Shown in pieces: positions 49,163 to 58,451 of a DNA stretch of 64,000 nt. The position numbers were made by a program, and so were the translations under genes. How positions within the stretch are numbered: position 1 is the stretch's first letter; every line of letters begins with the position of its first letter. Source of the DNA: Poindextera sp041691315 (GTDB taxonomy: Bacteria; Pseudomonadota; Alphaproteobacteria; Caulobacterales; Caulobacteraceae); the NCBI GenBank assembly GCA_041691315.1, contig JBEPUW010000012.1:26774-90773 (forward strand), written 5' to 3'. The notes beneath the pieces are model-generated. The model did no database searches. It was given only the letters and a program-made list of their open reading frames with translations, and was not told where the DNA came from.

Positions 49163-50274
49163 GGACTTCGCCTATGCGGATATCGGGGGCGCTTGCGCTG
49201 ATCATGGCGCTCGCGCTCGCGGCCTGTTCAAAGCCGCCCGCGCCCGCCGGGCCGCCCGGCGGCACGCGCACCGTGCGCGTGGCCACGGTGGAACAGCGAC
49301 CGCTGACAGGCGGGCTGGAGACCTCCGGCATCCTGGTTTCGCGTGAGGAAGCCGCCGTCAATCCCGAGCAGCTGCTCGGCGGCTACCGCGTGCTGAAGGT
49401 GTTCGTCGAGGCCAACGCCAACGTGCGCCAGGGCCAGCCCCTGGCTCAGCTGGACGACACCTTGCTGCGCTCGCAGATCGCCCAGCAAGCGGCCCAGGTG
49501 GCCGTGCAGAAGGTCGCCGCCGACCAGGCGGACCAGCAGGCCAAGGATGTCGAGGGCCTGGATAAGGAAGGCGTCATCTCGAAAGAGCAGATCGACCAGC
49601 GCCGCTTCCAGGCGCGCAGCGCCCATGCCGCGCTCGACGCCCAGACCGCGGCCCTGCGCGATCTGCAGACCCGCGAACAGCGGATGATCATCCGCGCCCC
49701 GGTCTCGGGCCTGGTCCTGACCCGCAACGTCCGGCCTGGCGATATCGCCAGCGCCGGCGGGACCAACGCGATGTTCACCATGGCCCGCGACGGTTTGGTC
49801 GAGCTGGAAGCCCAGGTGGCCGAGGGCGACATGGCCGGCATCCATGTCGGCGACGCGGTGGCCGTGAAGCTGCCGGACGGCTCGTCCGTCAGCGGTTCGG
49901 TGCGGCTGATCGAGCCCAGCATCGATCCGCAGACCAAGCTCGGCAAGATTCACATCCAGCTGCCGCTGAACTCCAATCTGCGGCCGGGCGGCTTCGGTCG
50001 CGCCAGCTTCACCGGCCTGACCCGCAACGTCTCCGCCGCGCCGGAAACCGCCATCCGCTATGACGCCGACGGCGCCTCGGTGATGGTGGTCGGCGCGGAC
50101 AATCGGGTGACACAGGTTGCGGTCAAGACCGGCGCCCACGAGGGCGGCTATGTCGAGCTGATCCAGGGTCCGGCGGCCGGATCGCGGGTCCTGCTCGGCT
50201 CGTCGGCCTTCGTGCTGCCGGGCGATACGGTCAAGCCGGTCGTCGATACGACGCAACAGACGGCGGCGCGCTGA
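49159..50274 (+). CDS. RND efflux periplasmic adaptor lipoprotein
   Basis: 371-aa membrane-fusion protein that links the pump and the outer-membrane channel. Signal peptide RISGALALIMALALAACSKP with lipobox LAAC (Cys about 22). Lipoyl half-motifs GYRVLKVFVEANANVRQGQP and MIIRAPVSGLVLTRNVRPGD flank a coiled-coil hairpin (about residues 100-165), and the beta-barrel and membrane-proximal domains follow (LEAQVAEGDMAGIHVGDAVA). Starts inside the OMF stop and ends sharing one base with the pump ATG (TGATG). Confidence 0.93.
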   Translation: MRTSPMRISGALALIMALALAACSKPPAPAGPPGGTRTVRVATVEQRPLTGGLETSGILVSREEAAVNPEQLLGGYRVLKVFVEANANVRQGQPLAQLDDTLLRSQIAQQAAQVAVQKVAADQADQQAKDVEGLDKEGVISKEQIDQRRFQARSAHAALDAQTAALRDLQTREQRMIIRAPVSGLVLTRNVRPGDIASAGGTNAMFTMARDGLVELEAQVAEGDMAGIHVGDAVAVKLPDGSSVSGSVRLIEPSIDPQTKLGKIHIQLPLNSNLRPGGFGRASFTGLTRNVSAAPETAIRYDADGASVMVVGADNRVTQVAVKTGAHEGGYVELIQGPAAGSRVLLGSSAFVLPGDTVKPVVDTTQQTAAR

Positions 50275-53200
50275 TGGCCGAACTCAGGCTCTCAACCTGG
50301 GGGATCAAGAACCCGATTCCGGTGGCGCTGATCTTCATCGCCGCGGTGATCGGCGGCGCGATCTCGTACAACTTCCTGCCCATCAAGCAGTTTCCCAACG
50401 TGGTTTTTCCGGCCGTGCTGGTGGTGGTCACCGACAACGGCGCGGCGCCGGCCGAGATCAAGACCCAGATCACCCGCCCGATCGAGGATGCCATGGCCGG
50501 CATCGCCGGCGTGCGCGACATGCAGTCGGAGGTCAGCCAGGGCGTCTCGACCACCCAGGTCCAGTTCGAACTGGGCGAAGACCTGCAAAAGGTCACCGAC
50601 GAGGTGCGTCAGCGCGTCGACCAGGCCCGCGCCACCCTGCCGCGCGAGATCGACCCGCCGCAGGTACAGCGGCTGGAGATCGATTCCAGTCCGATCCTGA
50701 CCTACGCCGTTTCCTCGCCGACCATGTCGGCGGCCGACCTCTCCTGGTTTGTCGACGACACCATTTCGCGTTCCATCCAGAGCGAAAAGGGCGTCGCCCA
50801 GGTCTCTCGCGTCGGCGGGGTCGACCGCGAGATCAACGTCATCGTCGATCCCGATCGCATGGCCGCGCAAGGCCTGACCGCGAGCGAGCTGAACGCCGCG
50901 CTGAGCGCCTTCAACACCGATATTCCCGGCGGCCGCGTCGATGTCGGCGGCCGTGAGCAGACCGTGCGCGTGCTGGGCGCCGCCCAGACCGTCGAGCACC
51001 TGCGCAGCCTGACCATTCCGACCGCCGGCGGCCGTTATGTGAAGCTGTCGGACGTGGCCGATGTCGGCGACGGGGCCGGCGAGCCGCGCGGATTCGCCCG
51101 CCTGAACGGCCGGCCGGTGGTCGGATTCCAGGTCCTGAAGACCAACGACGCCAGCGAGGTGCGGGTCGAGGATAACGTCCACGCCAATATCGCCAAGCTG
51201 CAGAAGACCTATCCGGACGTCCGCTTCACCCAGATCTTCTCCACCGTCGACGGCACCCGCGCCAGCTATGCGGCGACGTTGCGCACGATGTTCGAGGGCA
51301 TGGCGCTGGCCTCGCTGGTGGTCTTCCTCTTCCTGCGCGACTGGCGCTCGACGGCCATTGTGGCCATCGCCATGCCGGTGTCGCTGGTCCCGACCTTCCT
51401 GTTCATGGCCATCTTCCACTTCAGCCTGAACGTGGTGACGCTGCTGGCGCTGACCCTGGTCATCGGCATCCTGGTCGACGACGCAATCGTCGAAATCGAG
51501 AACATCCAGAAACGGGTGCAGGCCGGCGCGCGGCCTTATCGCGCGTCGATGGAGGGCGCCGACCAGATCGGCCTGGCCGTTGTCGCCACCACCGCCTCCA
51601 TCGTGGTGGTGTTCGCGCCGGTCTCGTTCATGGGCTCGATCCCCGGCCAGTTCTTCAAGGAATTCGGCATCACCGTGGTCATCTCGGTGCTGTTCTCGCT
51701 GCTGGTGGCGCGCCTTTTGACTCCGCTGCTGGCCGCCTACTTCCTCAAGGCCAATGTCGATCCGCACCCGCGCGGGGACCTGCGCCCCGGCTATCGGCGC
51801 ATTCTCGAATGGGCGCTGGCGCATCGCTGGCTCATGTCCGGCCTGGGCGCGCTCCTGGTGATCACCACCATGGCAGTGCTGGCGGTCGGCCTACCGACCG
51901 GCGTGCAGCCGCCCGGCAACAACGACTACCTGTTCATCGGCATCCAGGGGCCGCCGGGCGCGACCCTGAACGACATGGGACGCATTACCCAGGAGACCAC
52001 GGCCCTGGTCCGGCAGAAGATTCCCGAGACCAGCCAGGTTTTCGCCCAGGTGGGTTCGGTGGCCGGCGAAGGCTTCGGCGGCGGCAACGGCGGCTCTCTC
52101 TCTCGAGGGACGGTCACCGTGGTGCTCAAGGACGTGCGCAGCCGCACCGTCACCCAGATCCAGGACGGCATCCGGCCCTATCTGAACAGCATCCCCGACG
52201 CGCGTGTCTCCATCCAGGGCGGCGGATTCGGCGCGGCCGAACTGCAGGTGGTGCTCACCAGCGACGACGAATTGGCGCTGAACCGGGCGGGCGACGATCT
52301 GGAACGCCAGATGCGGACGCTGAAGAACGTCGCCGATCCCCGGCCATCGGCGCCGCCGATCGGTCCGGAGATCGCCATCCGGCCAAAGCCCGACCAGGCT
52401 TCGCGACTGGGCGTCACGGTTCAATCCATCGCCAGCATCGCCCGGGTGGCGACGCTGGGCGATATCGACGCCAACGTGCCCAAGCTCACCTCGGGCGAAC
52501 GCCGGGTGCCGATCCGCGTGCGCCTGCCCGAACAGGCAAGGTCCAACATCGACATGATCCGGGCGCTGCAGGTGCCCACAGCCAGCGGCGGGACCACGCC
52601 GCTCTCCAGCGTCGCCGACGTCGATTTTCAGGCCGGACCCGCCGTGATTCAGCGCTATGACCGCGCCGACATGCTGGCCGTCGACGCCGACCTGACCAAC
52701 AACACCCAGCTCGGTCAGGGGCTGAGCGCGGTGCATCGCCTGCCGATCATGCGTCACCTGCCGGCGGGGGTCGAAGAAGCCGCGGTCGGCCAGACCCAGC
52801 AGATCCAGGAACTGTTCGGCGCGCTGGGCCTGGCCTTCTTCACCGGCGTCGCCATGATCTACGGCGTGCTGGTCTTGTTGTTCCGCAGCTTCTTCAAGCC
52901 GCTGATCATCATCTCGGCCCTTCCCCTGGCAATATTCGGCGCGGCGATCGCGCTCTTCATCACCCGCGAGTCGGTCTCCATTCCATCGCTGATCGGGGTG
53001 CTGATGCTGCTGGGCATCGCGGCGAAGAACTCGATCCTGCTGGTCGAGTACGCCATCGAGCGCGAGCGCGAAGGCATGCCTCAGCGCCTGGCCATCATGG
53101 AGGCCTGCCGCGAGCGGGCCCGGCCGATCATCATGACCAGCCTGGCGATGATCGCCGGCATGATCCCGACGGCGCTGGCCCTGGGCAAGGGCTCGGAGTT

Positions 53201-53396
53201 CCGCCAGCCCATGGCCATCGCGGTCATCGGCGGCCTGGTCACCTCGACGGTGCTCGCCCTGGTCATGGTGCCGGTGATCTATGAGATCGTCGACGATATC
53301 GAGCATTGGCTGGTGCCGAAGCTCGCCCGCTTCGCCACCCCGCGCGAAGCGCCGCCCCCGGTCCCGGCGCCGGCGGTCGACGCCGCCGCCGAATAG
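50274..53396 (+). CDS. RND efflux pump, inner-membrane subunit
   Basis: 1040-aa proton-driven exporter. TM1 is NPIPVALIFIAAVIGGAISY; the proton-relay aspartates are in VIGILVDDAIVEIENIQKRV (about residues 403-404), and the TM10 lysine is in LLGIAAKNSILLVEYAIERE. The porter loops include TYAVSSPTMSAADLSWFVDD and VSRVGGVDREINVIVDPDRM. Sequence differs clearly from the pump at 1-3123, so the two systems are not recent duplicates. Third gene of a complete tripartite operon; substrate range unknown. Confidence 0.95.
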   Translation: MAELRLSTWGIKNPIPVALIFIAAVIGGAISYNFLPIKQFPNVVFPAVLVVVTDNGAAPAEIKTQITRPIEDAMAGIAGVRDMQSEVSQGVSTTQVQFELGEDLQKVTDEVRQRVDQARATLPREIDPPQVQRLEIDSSPILTYAVSSPTMSAADLSWFVDDTISRSIQSEKGVAQVSRVGGVDREINVIVDPDRMAAQGLTASELNAALSAFNTDIPGGRVDVGGREQTVRVLGAAQTVEHLRSLTIPTAGGRYVKLSDVADVGDGAGEPRGFARLNGRPVVGFQVLKTNDASEVRVEDNVHANIAKLQKTYPDVRFTQIFSTVDGTRASYAATLRTMFEGMALASLVVFLFLRDWRSTAIVAIAMPVSLVPTFLFMAIFHFSLNVVTLLALTLVIGILVDDAIVEIENIQKRVQAGARPYRASMEGADQIGLAVVATTASIVVVFAPVSFMGSIPGQFFKEFGITVVISVLFSLLVARLLTPLLAAYFLKANVDPHPRGDLRPGYRRILEWALAHRWLMSGLGALLVITTMAVLAVGLPTGVQPPGNNDYLFIGIQGPPGATLNDMGRITQETTALVRQKIPETSQVFAQVGSVAGEGFGGGNGGSLSRGTVTVVLKDVRSRTVTQIQDGIRPYLNSIPDARVSIQGGGFGAAELQVVLTSDDELALNRAGDDLERQMRTLKNVADPRPSAPPIGPEIAIRPKPDQASRLGVTVQSIASIARVATLGDIDANVPKLTSGERRVPIRVRLPEQARSNIDMIRALQVPTASGGTTPLSSVADVDFQAGPAVIQRYDRADMLAVDADLTNNTQLGQGLSAVHRLPIMRHLPAGVEEAAVGQTQQIQELFGALGLAFFTGVAMIYGVLVLLFRSFFKPLIIISALPLAIFGAAIALFITRESVSIPSLIGVLMLLGIAAKNSILLVEYAIEREREGMPQRLAIMEACRERARPIIMTSLAMIAGMIPTALALGKGSEFRQPMAIAVIGGLVTSTVLALVMVPVIYEIVDDIEHWLVPKLARFATPREAPPPVPAPAVDAAAE

Positions 53397-53509
53397 CCTT
53401 GCCCATCCGCCACATTCCGTGGCGGAATAGGCCCTAAGACCATTTCATCTGAACATTCACCCCGACCGGACGCGCCAGACGCCGGCGGGCCTTATTGGGA
53501 GACGAGACG

Positions 53510-55048
53510 ATGACCGACGTCCAGGACGTGGTGCGCGACCTCGAACGCACCGCGGTGGTACAGACCACCAACGGCCCCGTTCGGGGCTACCGCGAAGACG
53601 GGCTGCAGGTGTTCAAGGGCCTGCGCTATGGCGCGGCGCCGATCGGGCCGCTGCGCTTCCAGCCGCCGCATAAACCCCAGGCCTGGAGCGAGGTCGCCGA
53701 TGCGGTCGAGCTCGGCGCGCCGGCCATCCAAGGCGGCGTCCCGCCGGGAGAAACAACCGGCGGTCGCTCGAACGGCGATCCGGCCGCGCCCGGCCAGCCG
53801 GCCACCGACGAGGACTGCCTGTTCATCAATGTCTGGACCCAGGGCCTGAGCGGCAGTCGGCCGGTCATGGTCTGGCTGCACGGCGGCGGCTTCTCCAACG
53901 GCTCCGGCGGCGCGGCCATGTACGACGGCGGCAACCTGGCCCGCCGCGGCGACGTGGTGAGCGTGACCGTCAACCACCGCCTGAACGTCTTCGGCTATCT
54001 GCACCTGGGCGAGTTGGGCGGGCACGCCTCGTCCGGCCAGGCCGGCATGCTGGACATCGTGCTGGTGCTGGAATGGGTGCGCGACAACATCGTGGCCTTC
54101 GGCGGCGATCCGGCCAACGTCACCATCTTCGGCGAGAGCGGCGGCGGGGCCAAGGTCTCCATGCTGCAGGCCATGCCGGGCGCGCAGGGCCTGTTTCACA
54201 AGGCGATCATCCAGAGCGGCCCCGGCCTGCGCGCGGTCTCGAAGGAGGCGGCCACCCGCAACGCCAAGGCGGTGCTCGACGCGCTTGGGGTCAAGCCTGG
54301 CGACCTCGGCAAGCTGGAGACCGTCTCCGCGGCCGCGGTCCAGGACGCCGCGGCCGGCGTGGCCGGGGCCAATCCGATGCAGGGCTTCAGCCCTTGCGTC
54401 GATGGCGCCGCCCTGCCGCGCGATCCGTTCCACCCTGACGCACCGGCGGTCTCGGCCGGGGTTCCGGTGATGATCGGCACCAACAAGGACGAGGCGACCC
54501 TGTTCATCCGCGGCCATCCCAAGTTCGGCGAGTTCACCGAGGAGGACCTGGACAAGCGCGCCCACGACGCCGTTGGCGACAAGGCCGACGCCCTGGTCGC
54601 GGCCCTGCGCAAGCTCTACCCCGACTATTCCCCCACCCATCTGATCAGCGCCGTGCAGACCGCCCAGGGCATGTGGGGCGGCTCTGTGCTGCTGGCCGAG
54701 CGCAAGGCCGCGCAAGCGTCCGGCCCGGTCTATATGTACATGCTGACCTGGGAGACGCCGGTCGGACGCGGGGCGCTCAAGTGCCCGCACGCGCTGGAGA
54801 TTCCGCTGGTCTTCGACAATGTCGAGCGGGCGCGCGACTTCGTCGGCCGCGGCGACGACCCGCAGGTGCTGGCCGACCAGATGTCCGAAGCCTGGCTCGC
54901 CTTCGCCCGCACGGGAAACCCCAACATCGCCGCGCTCCCCGACTGGCCGGCCTACGATGCCAGCCGCCGTGCGACCATGATCTTCAACTTGGAGAGCACC
55001 GTCGCCAACGACCCGATGAGCGAGGTGAGGGCGATTTTGCAGGGGTAG
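53510..55048 (+). CDS. Carboxylesterase family protein
   Basis: 512-aa type B carboxylesterase. Oxyanion segment VWLHGGGFSNGSGGA (about 122-136), nucleophile elbow FGESGGGAKVS (Ser about 210), acid Glu about 328 in TNKDEATLF and His about 427 in KCPHALEIPLVFDN. The N-terminal GLRYGAAPIGPLRFQPP is typical, and EDCLFINVWTQG carries the conserved EDCLxLNV motif. No signal peptide, so probably cytoplasmic. Start at the ATG before TDVQDV. Monocistronic, followed by a palindromic repeat. Confidence 0.94.
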   Translation: MTDVQDVVRDLERTAVVQTTNGPVRGYREDGLQVFKGLRYGAAPIGPLRFQPPHKPQAWSEVADAVELGAPAIQGGVPPGETTGGRSNGDPAAPGQPATDEDCLFINVWTQGLSGSRPVMVWLHGGGFSNGSGGAAMYDGGNLARRGDVVSVTVNHRLNVFGYLHLGELGGHASSGQAGMLDIVLVLEWVRDNIVAFGGDPANVTIFGESGGGAKVSMLQAMPGAQGLFHKAIIQSGPGLRAVSKEAATRNAKAVLDALGVKPGDLGKLETVSAAAVQDAAAGVAGANPMQGFSPCVDGAALPRDPFHPDAPAVSAGVPVMIGTNKDEATLFIRGHPKFGEFTEEDLDKRAHDAVGDKADALVAALRKLYPDYSPTHLISAVQTAQGMWGGSVLLAERKAAQASGPVYMYMLTWETPVGRGALKCPHALEIPLVFDNVERARDFVGRGDDPQVLADQMSEAWLAFARTGNPNIAALPDWPAYDASRRATMIFNLESTVANDPMSEVRAILQG

Positions 55049-55071
55049 GAGCGCCGCGCCCAACCCCTCAG

Positions 55072-55201
55072 CCGTCATGGCCCGACTTGTTCGGGCCACC
55101 CATGAACACGGGCGAACGTGAGTTCGCAGAAGGCTTCAGCGCCGCGGAGCATTGGCGTCTCACGTGTTCATGGGTCGCCCGGATAAACCGGGCGATGACG
55201 G
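55072..55201. repeat. RATHE-type palindromic repeat, copy 7
   Basis: Full-length copy with arms GGCCCGACTTGTTCGGGCC and GCCCGGATAAACCGGGC. Its core contains a further palindrome-like CGAACGTGAGTTCG. Sits between the esterase and marR, 58 bp before the putative marR -35 element. Confidence 0.9.
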
Positions 55202-55259
55202 ATTTTTGTGCCAGCACAGTCAACCGCCCTGATACCCTCAGCGGGGAAGCATCCGGTTC

Positions 55260-55294
55260 TTGACAAAGATAGTTAGGAAACCTAACTACCTGGC
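55260..55294 (+). promoter_or_regulatory. marR promoter/operator with perfect palindrome
   Basis: TTGACA (55260-55265) is a consensus -35 hexamer. TAGTTAGG-AAA-CCTAACTA (55270-55288) is a perfect 8-bp inverted repeat with a 3-base spacer, the size and form of a MarR dimer site, lying between the -35 element and the marR start codon at 55295. A good -10 hexamer is not obvious at 17 bp. Confidence 0.75.
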
Positions 55295-55750
55295 ATGACG
55301 ACCACCATGCTTCGTCCGGCCGCGGACGTTTCCGCGCTTGCCGACGGTCTTAGACCCGCTCTTCTGCGCATCAGCCGGCAGCTGCGCCGGGAGGCCCAGC
55401 CGCTTGGGCTGTCGCCGCTGGATGCGACCCTTTTGACCGCCGTCTCCAAGCGCGAGGGGGTGGGGGTCTCCGAGCTTGCCGAGCTGGAGCAGACCTCGCG
55501 GCCGACCATGAGCGCCCACGTCAAGCGGCTGCAGGCCGCCGGCTGGCTGAAGCGCCTGCCGCCGCCGTCGGACGACAAGCGCCGCTTCGGCCTGGTGATC
55601 AGCGCCGCCGGAAAGAAGGCGCTCGACGCCGTGCGCCGCCGCCGCAACGACTGGCTGGAGGCCAGGCTGGCCGGCCTGGATCCCGAGGCGCGTGAGGCGT
55701 TGAGGCAAGCGCTCGGGCCGCTGGCGCAGATCGCCGGAGAGCGGGCATGA
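55295..55750 (+). CDS. MarR family transcriptional regulator
   Basis: 151-aa winged-helix repressor. Helix-turn-helix and wing: GLSPLDATLLTAVSKREGVG, VSELAELEQTSRPTMSAHVK and RLQAAGWLKRLPPPSDDKRR (about residues 45-100). Probably represses itself and the DHA2 exporter gene, whose ATG overlaps its stop (ATGA), through the palindrome directly upstream. The ligand is likely a phenolic or other drug-like compound, as usual for MarR-exporter pairs (inference). Confidence 0.93.
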   Translation: MTTTMLRPAADVSALADGLRPALLRISRQLRREAQPLGLSPLDATLLTAVSKREGVGVSELAELEQTSRPTMSAHVKRLQAAGWLKRLPPPSDDKRRFGLVISAAGKKALDAVRRRRNDWLEARLAGLDPEAREALRQALGPLAQIAGERA

Positions 55751-57219
55751 GCAGCCAGGCCATCCCCGAAAAGCGCCGCATGCTCGAAGGCGCGCTGGCC
55801 CCGATGATCATCGGCTGCGCGCTGTTCATGCAGACGCTGGATTCCACCATCATCTCCAACGCCGTGCCGACCATGGCCAGGTCGCTGCACGAAGACCCGG
55901 TGACCCTCAACCTGGCGATCACCGCCTATCTGCTCAGCGCCGCGGTCTTCCTGCCGATCAGCGGCTGGGCCGCCGACCGCTTCGGCGCCAAGAACATCTT
56001 CCGCATCGCCATTCTCACCTTCGCCGGCAGTTCGCTGTTCTGCGGCCTGGCCCACAGCCTGCCGGAACTGGTCGCCGCGCGGATGGTCCAGGGCATGGGC
56101 GGGGCGATGATGGCCCCCGTCGGGCGGCTCGTTTTGCTTAAGTCCGTACCCAAGTCCGACCTGGTCCGGGCCATGTCCTATCTCACCATGCCGGCCATGC
56201 TGGGCCCGGTGTTGGGCCCGCCGGTGGGCGGGTTCATCGTCACCTATTTCTCCTGGCGCTGGATATTCTTCATCAACATCCCGGTCGCCATCCTGGGCGT
56301 GATCCTGGTCTCGATCTTCATCGAGAACGTGCGCGAGGAGAGCCCGATGAAGCTGGACTGGCGCGGCTTCATCCTCACCGGATGCGGCTTGGCCGGCGTC
56401 GTCTATGGATTCGAGAACCTGGGCCGCAACGCCCTGCCGTTCGCCACCGTCATCGGGATGCTGGTCGGCGGCCTGATCTGCCTGGTGGTCTATGCCTGGC
56501 ATGCGCGGCGCACGCCGCACGCCATTCTCGATCTCAGCGTCTTCAAGCTGCCGTCGTTCATGACCTCGACCATCGGCGGCACGCCGTTGCGCATGGCCAT
56601 GGGCTCGACCCCCTTCCTGCTGGCGCTCTTGCTGCAGATGGGCTTCGGCTTGAGCGCGCTGGAGGCCGGCCTGATCACCTTCACCAGCGCCGCCGGCGCG
56701 CTGCTGATGAAGGCCACGGCGCGGCCGATCATCGCGTGGCTCGGCTTCAAGAACGTGCTGGTGTTCAACACCCTGATCACCGGCGTGATCTTCATGGGCT
56801 ACGGCCTGTTCCGCGCCTCGACCCCGCACGCCCTGATCATCGGCACCCTGCTGGTTGGCGGCTTCTTCCGCTCGCTGCAGTTCACCGCCCTGAACGCGCT
56901 GGCCTATGCCGACATCGAGCAGGCCGGCATGAGCCGCGCCTCCAGCCTGGCCAGCGTCGGCCAGCAGCTGTCGCAGAGCATCGGTATCGGCTTCGCCGCC
57001 ATCCTGCTCGGCCTGCTGAGGCATGGCCATGCCGGCCATGCGCTCGTGGCATCGGACATCACGCCCGCCTTCTACATCATCGGGGCGATCTCCTTCCTGG
57101 GTCTCGCTTTCTTCCTGCCGCTGCCGCACGATGTTGGGGCCGAGGTCAGCGGCCGCCGGGCGCGCGATGAGCGCGGCAGTCCCAGCGCCATCGGCCAGCT
57201 GGCGACAGTCGAAGACTAG
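55747..57219 (+). CDS. DHA2 family MFS multidrug exporter
   Basis: 490-aa 14-TM drug:H+ antiporter of the EmrB/QacA group. Motif A-like ISGWAADRFGAKNIFRIAIL (about residues 76-95), TM4 RMVQGMGGAMMAPVGRLVLL and motif C in TM5 as MLGPVLGPPVGGFIVTYFSW are clear; the N-terminal motif D1 is FMQTLDSTIISNAVPTMARS. Translationally coupled to marR; no EmrA-type adaptor is present. Followed after 55 bp by the acyl-CoA dehydrogenase gene on the same strand. Confidence 0.93.
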   Translation: MSSQAIPEKRRMLEGALAPMIIGCALFMQTLDSTIISNAVPTMARSLHEDPVTLNLAITAYLLSAAVFLPISGWAADRFGAKNIFRIAILTFAGSSLFCGLAHSLPELVAARMVQGMGGAMMAPVGRLVLLKSVPKSDLVRAMSYLTMPAMLGPVLGPPVGGFIVTYFSWRWIFFINIPVAILGVILVSIFIENVREESPMKLDWRGFILTGCGLAGVVYGFENLGRNALPFATVIGMLVGGLICLVVYAWHARRTPHAILDLSVFKLPSFMTSTIGGTPLRMAMGSTPFLLALLLQMGFGLSALEAGLITFTSAAGALLMKATARPIIAWLGFKNVLVFNTLITGVIFMGYGLFRASTPHALIIGTLLVGGFFRSLQFTALNALAYADIEQAGMSRASSLASVGQQLSQSIGIGFAAILLGLLRHGHAGHALVASDITPAFYIIGAISFLGLAFFLPLPHDVGAEVSGRRARDERGSPSAIGQLATVED

Positions 57220-57274
57220 GGATCCGGCCGCCAGCCGGACGAGAACAAGAAACGGCCGCTTCGGGAGGCATCAT

Positions 57275-58441
57275 TTGGACTTCGAAATCGCCGAAGAGCA
57301 TCGCATGCTCAAGGACCTGGTGGCCCACTTCGTCGCCGACGAGCTGATGCCGCTGGAGCCGGCTGTGCTGGCCCGCGAGGATGCCGGCCAGGGCCTCGGC
57401 ATCGGCGAGACCGAACGCCTGCGCATCGACGAGGTCTCCAAGAAGCTCGGCCTCTGGGGTCTGGACGCGCCCGAGGACATCGGCGGCGCCGACCTGCCGG
57501 CCGTGGCCCTGGTCGGGGTCAACGAGGAACTGGGCAAGACGATCACCCCCTACACCCTGCCGCCGGACTCGCCGAACCTTCGCATGCTGATGGCGACGGT
57601 GAACGAGCGGCAGAAGGCGGCCTATCTGGACCCTTACGTCCGTGGCGAGACCGTCTCGGCCATCGCCATTTCGGAGCCGGGCGCTGGCGGCGATCCGGCC
57701 GGCATGCTGACCCACGCCGAGCGGGACGGCGACGACTGGGTGATAAACGGCCGCAAGATCTGGATCAGCCGCGTGGCCGAGGCCGACTTCACGATCGTGA
57801 TGGCGGTGACCGACAAGGAAAAGCGCGCCCGGGGCGGCATCTCCGCCTTCCTGGTCGACAAGGGCACGCCCGGCTTCAACGTGCTGCGCCGCATCCCGAT
57901 GATCGGTGGCGCGGCCACCTATGAGATCGCCCTGGAGGATTGCCGTGTCGAGGGCTGGAAGCTGCTTGGAACCGAGGGCCAGGGGTTCGCGCCCATGCAG
58001 CTTCGCCTCGGGACAAGGCGGGTCCAGATGGCCGCCTGGTCGATCGGCATGGCCCAGCGGGCCTTGGACATGATCGTCGAATACGCCCCGCAGCGGGTCA
58101 CCTTCGGCCAACCGCTGTCCGACCGCCAGGCCATCCAGTGGTGGATCGCCGACGCCGCCACCCGGATTCATGCCGCCCGGCTGATGACCTACGACTGCGC
58201 CTGGAAGCTGGACCAGGGCCGCGACGTCCGTGTCGAGATCTCGATGATCAAGGCCTACGCCACCGAGATGGCCTATGAGGTGGTCGACCACGCCATGCAG
58301 ACCTTCGGCGCCATGGGCATGACCAAGGAGCTGCCGCTGCAGCAGATGTCAGCCAAGCTGCGCGTCATGCGCATCTACGAAGGCCCGACCGAGGTGCACA
58401 AATGGGTGGTCGCCCGCAACCTACTGGGCGGCCGGCGATAG
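57275..58441 (+). CDS. Acyl-CoA dehydrogenase family protein
   Basis: 388-aa FAD flavoenzyme. FAD/substrate segments: SAIAISEPGAGGDPAGMLTH (about residues 128-147), WVINGRKIWISRVAEADFTI and GTRRVQMAAWSIGMAQRALD. The catalytic base Glu (about 369) lies in RIYEGPTEVHKWVVARNLL, and TFGAMGMTKELPLQQM precedes it. The start is TTG with an ideal GGGAGG six bases upstream; a longer ATG-started frame would run through the exporter gene. First of a five-gene string (dehydrogenase, crotonase, hydrolase, CoA-transferase, VOC) with 3-13-bp gaps. Confidence 0.93.
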   Translation: MDFEIAEEHRMLKDLVAHFVADELMPLEPAVLAREDAGQGLGIGETERLRIDEVSKKLGLWGLDAPEDIGGADLPAVALVGVNEELGKTITPYTLPPDSPNLRMLMATVNERQKAAYLDPYVRGETVSAIAISEPGAGGDPAGMLTHAERDGDDWVINGRKIWISRVAEADFTIVMAVTDKEKRARGGISAFLVDKGTPGFNVLRRIPMIGGAATYEIALEDCRVEGWKLLGTEGQGFAPMQLRLGTRRVQMAAWSIGMAQRALDMIVEYAPQRVTFGQPLSDRQAIQWWIADAATRIHAARLMTYDCAWKLDQGRDVRVEISMIKAYATEMAYEVVDHAMQTFGAMGMTKELPLQQMSAKLRVMRIYEGPTEVHKWVVARNLLGGRR

Positions 58442-58451
58442 GAGACTTGAG

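Noticed and set aside
50292..51824. 510-aa minus-strand open frame
   Set aside because: Antisense to the second RND pump; His/Asp/Arg-rich shadow with no conserved segments.
55282..57129. 615-aa minus-strand open frame
   Set aside because: Antisense to marR and the DHA2 exporter, which are well supported; its translation is low-complexity Gln/Gly/Arg.
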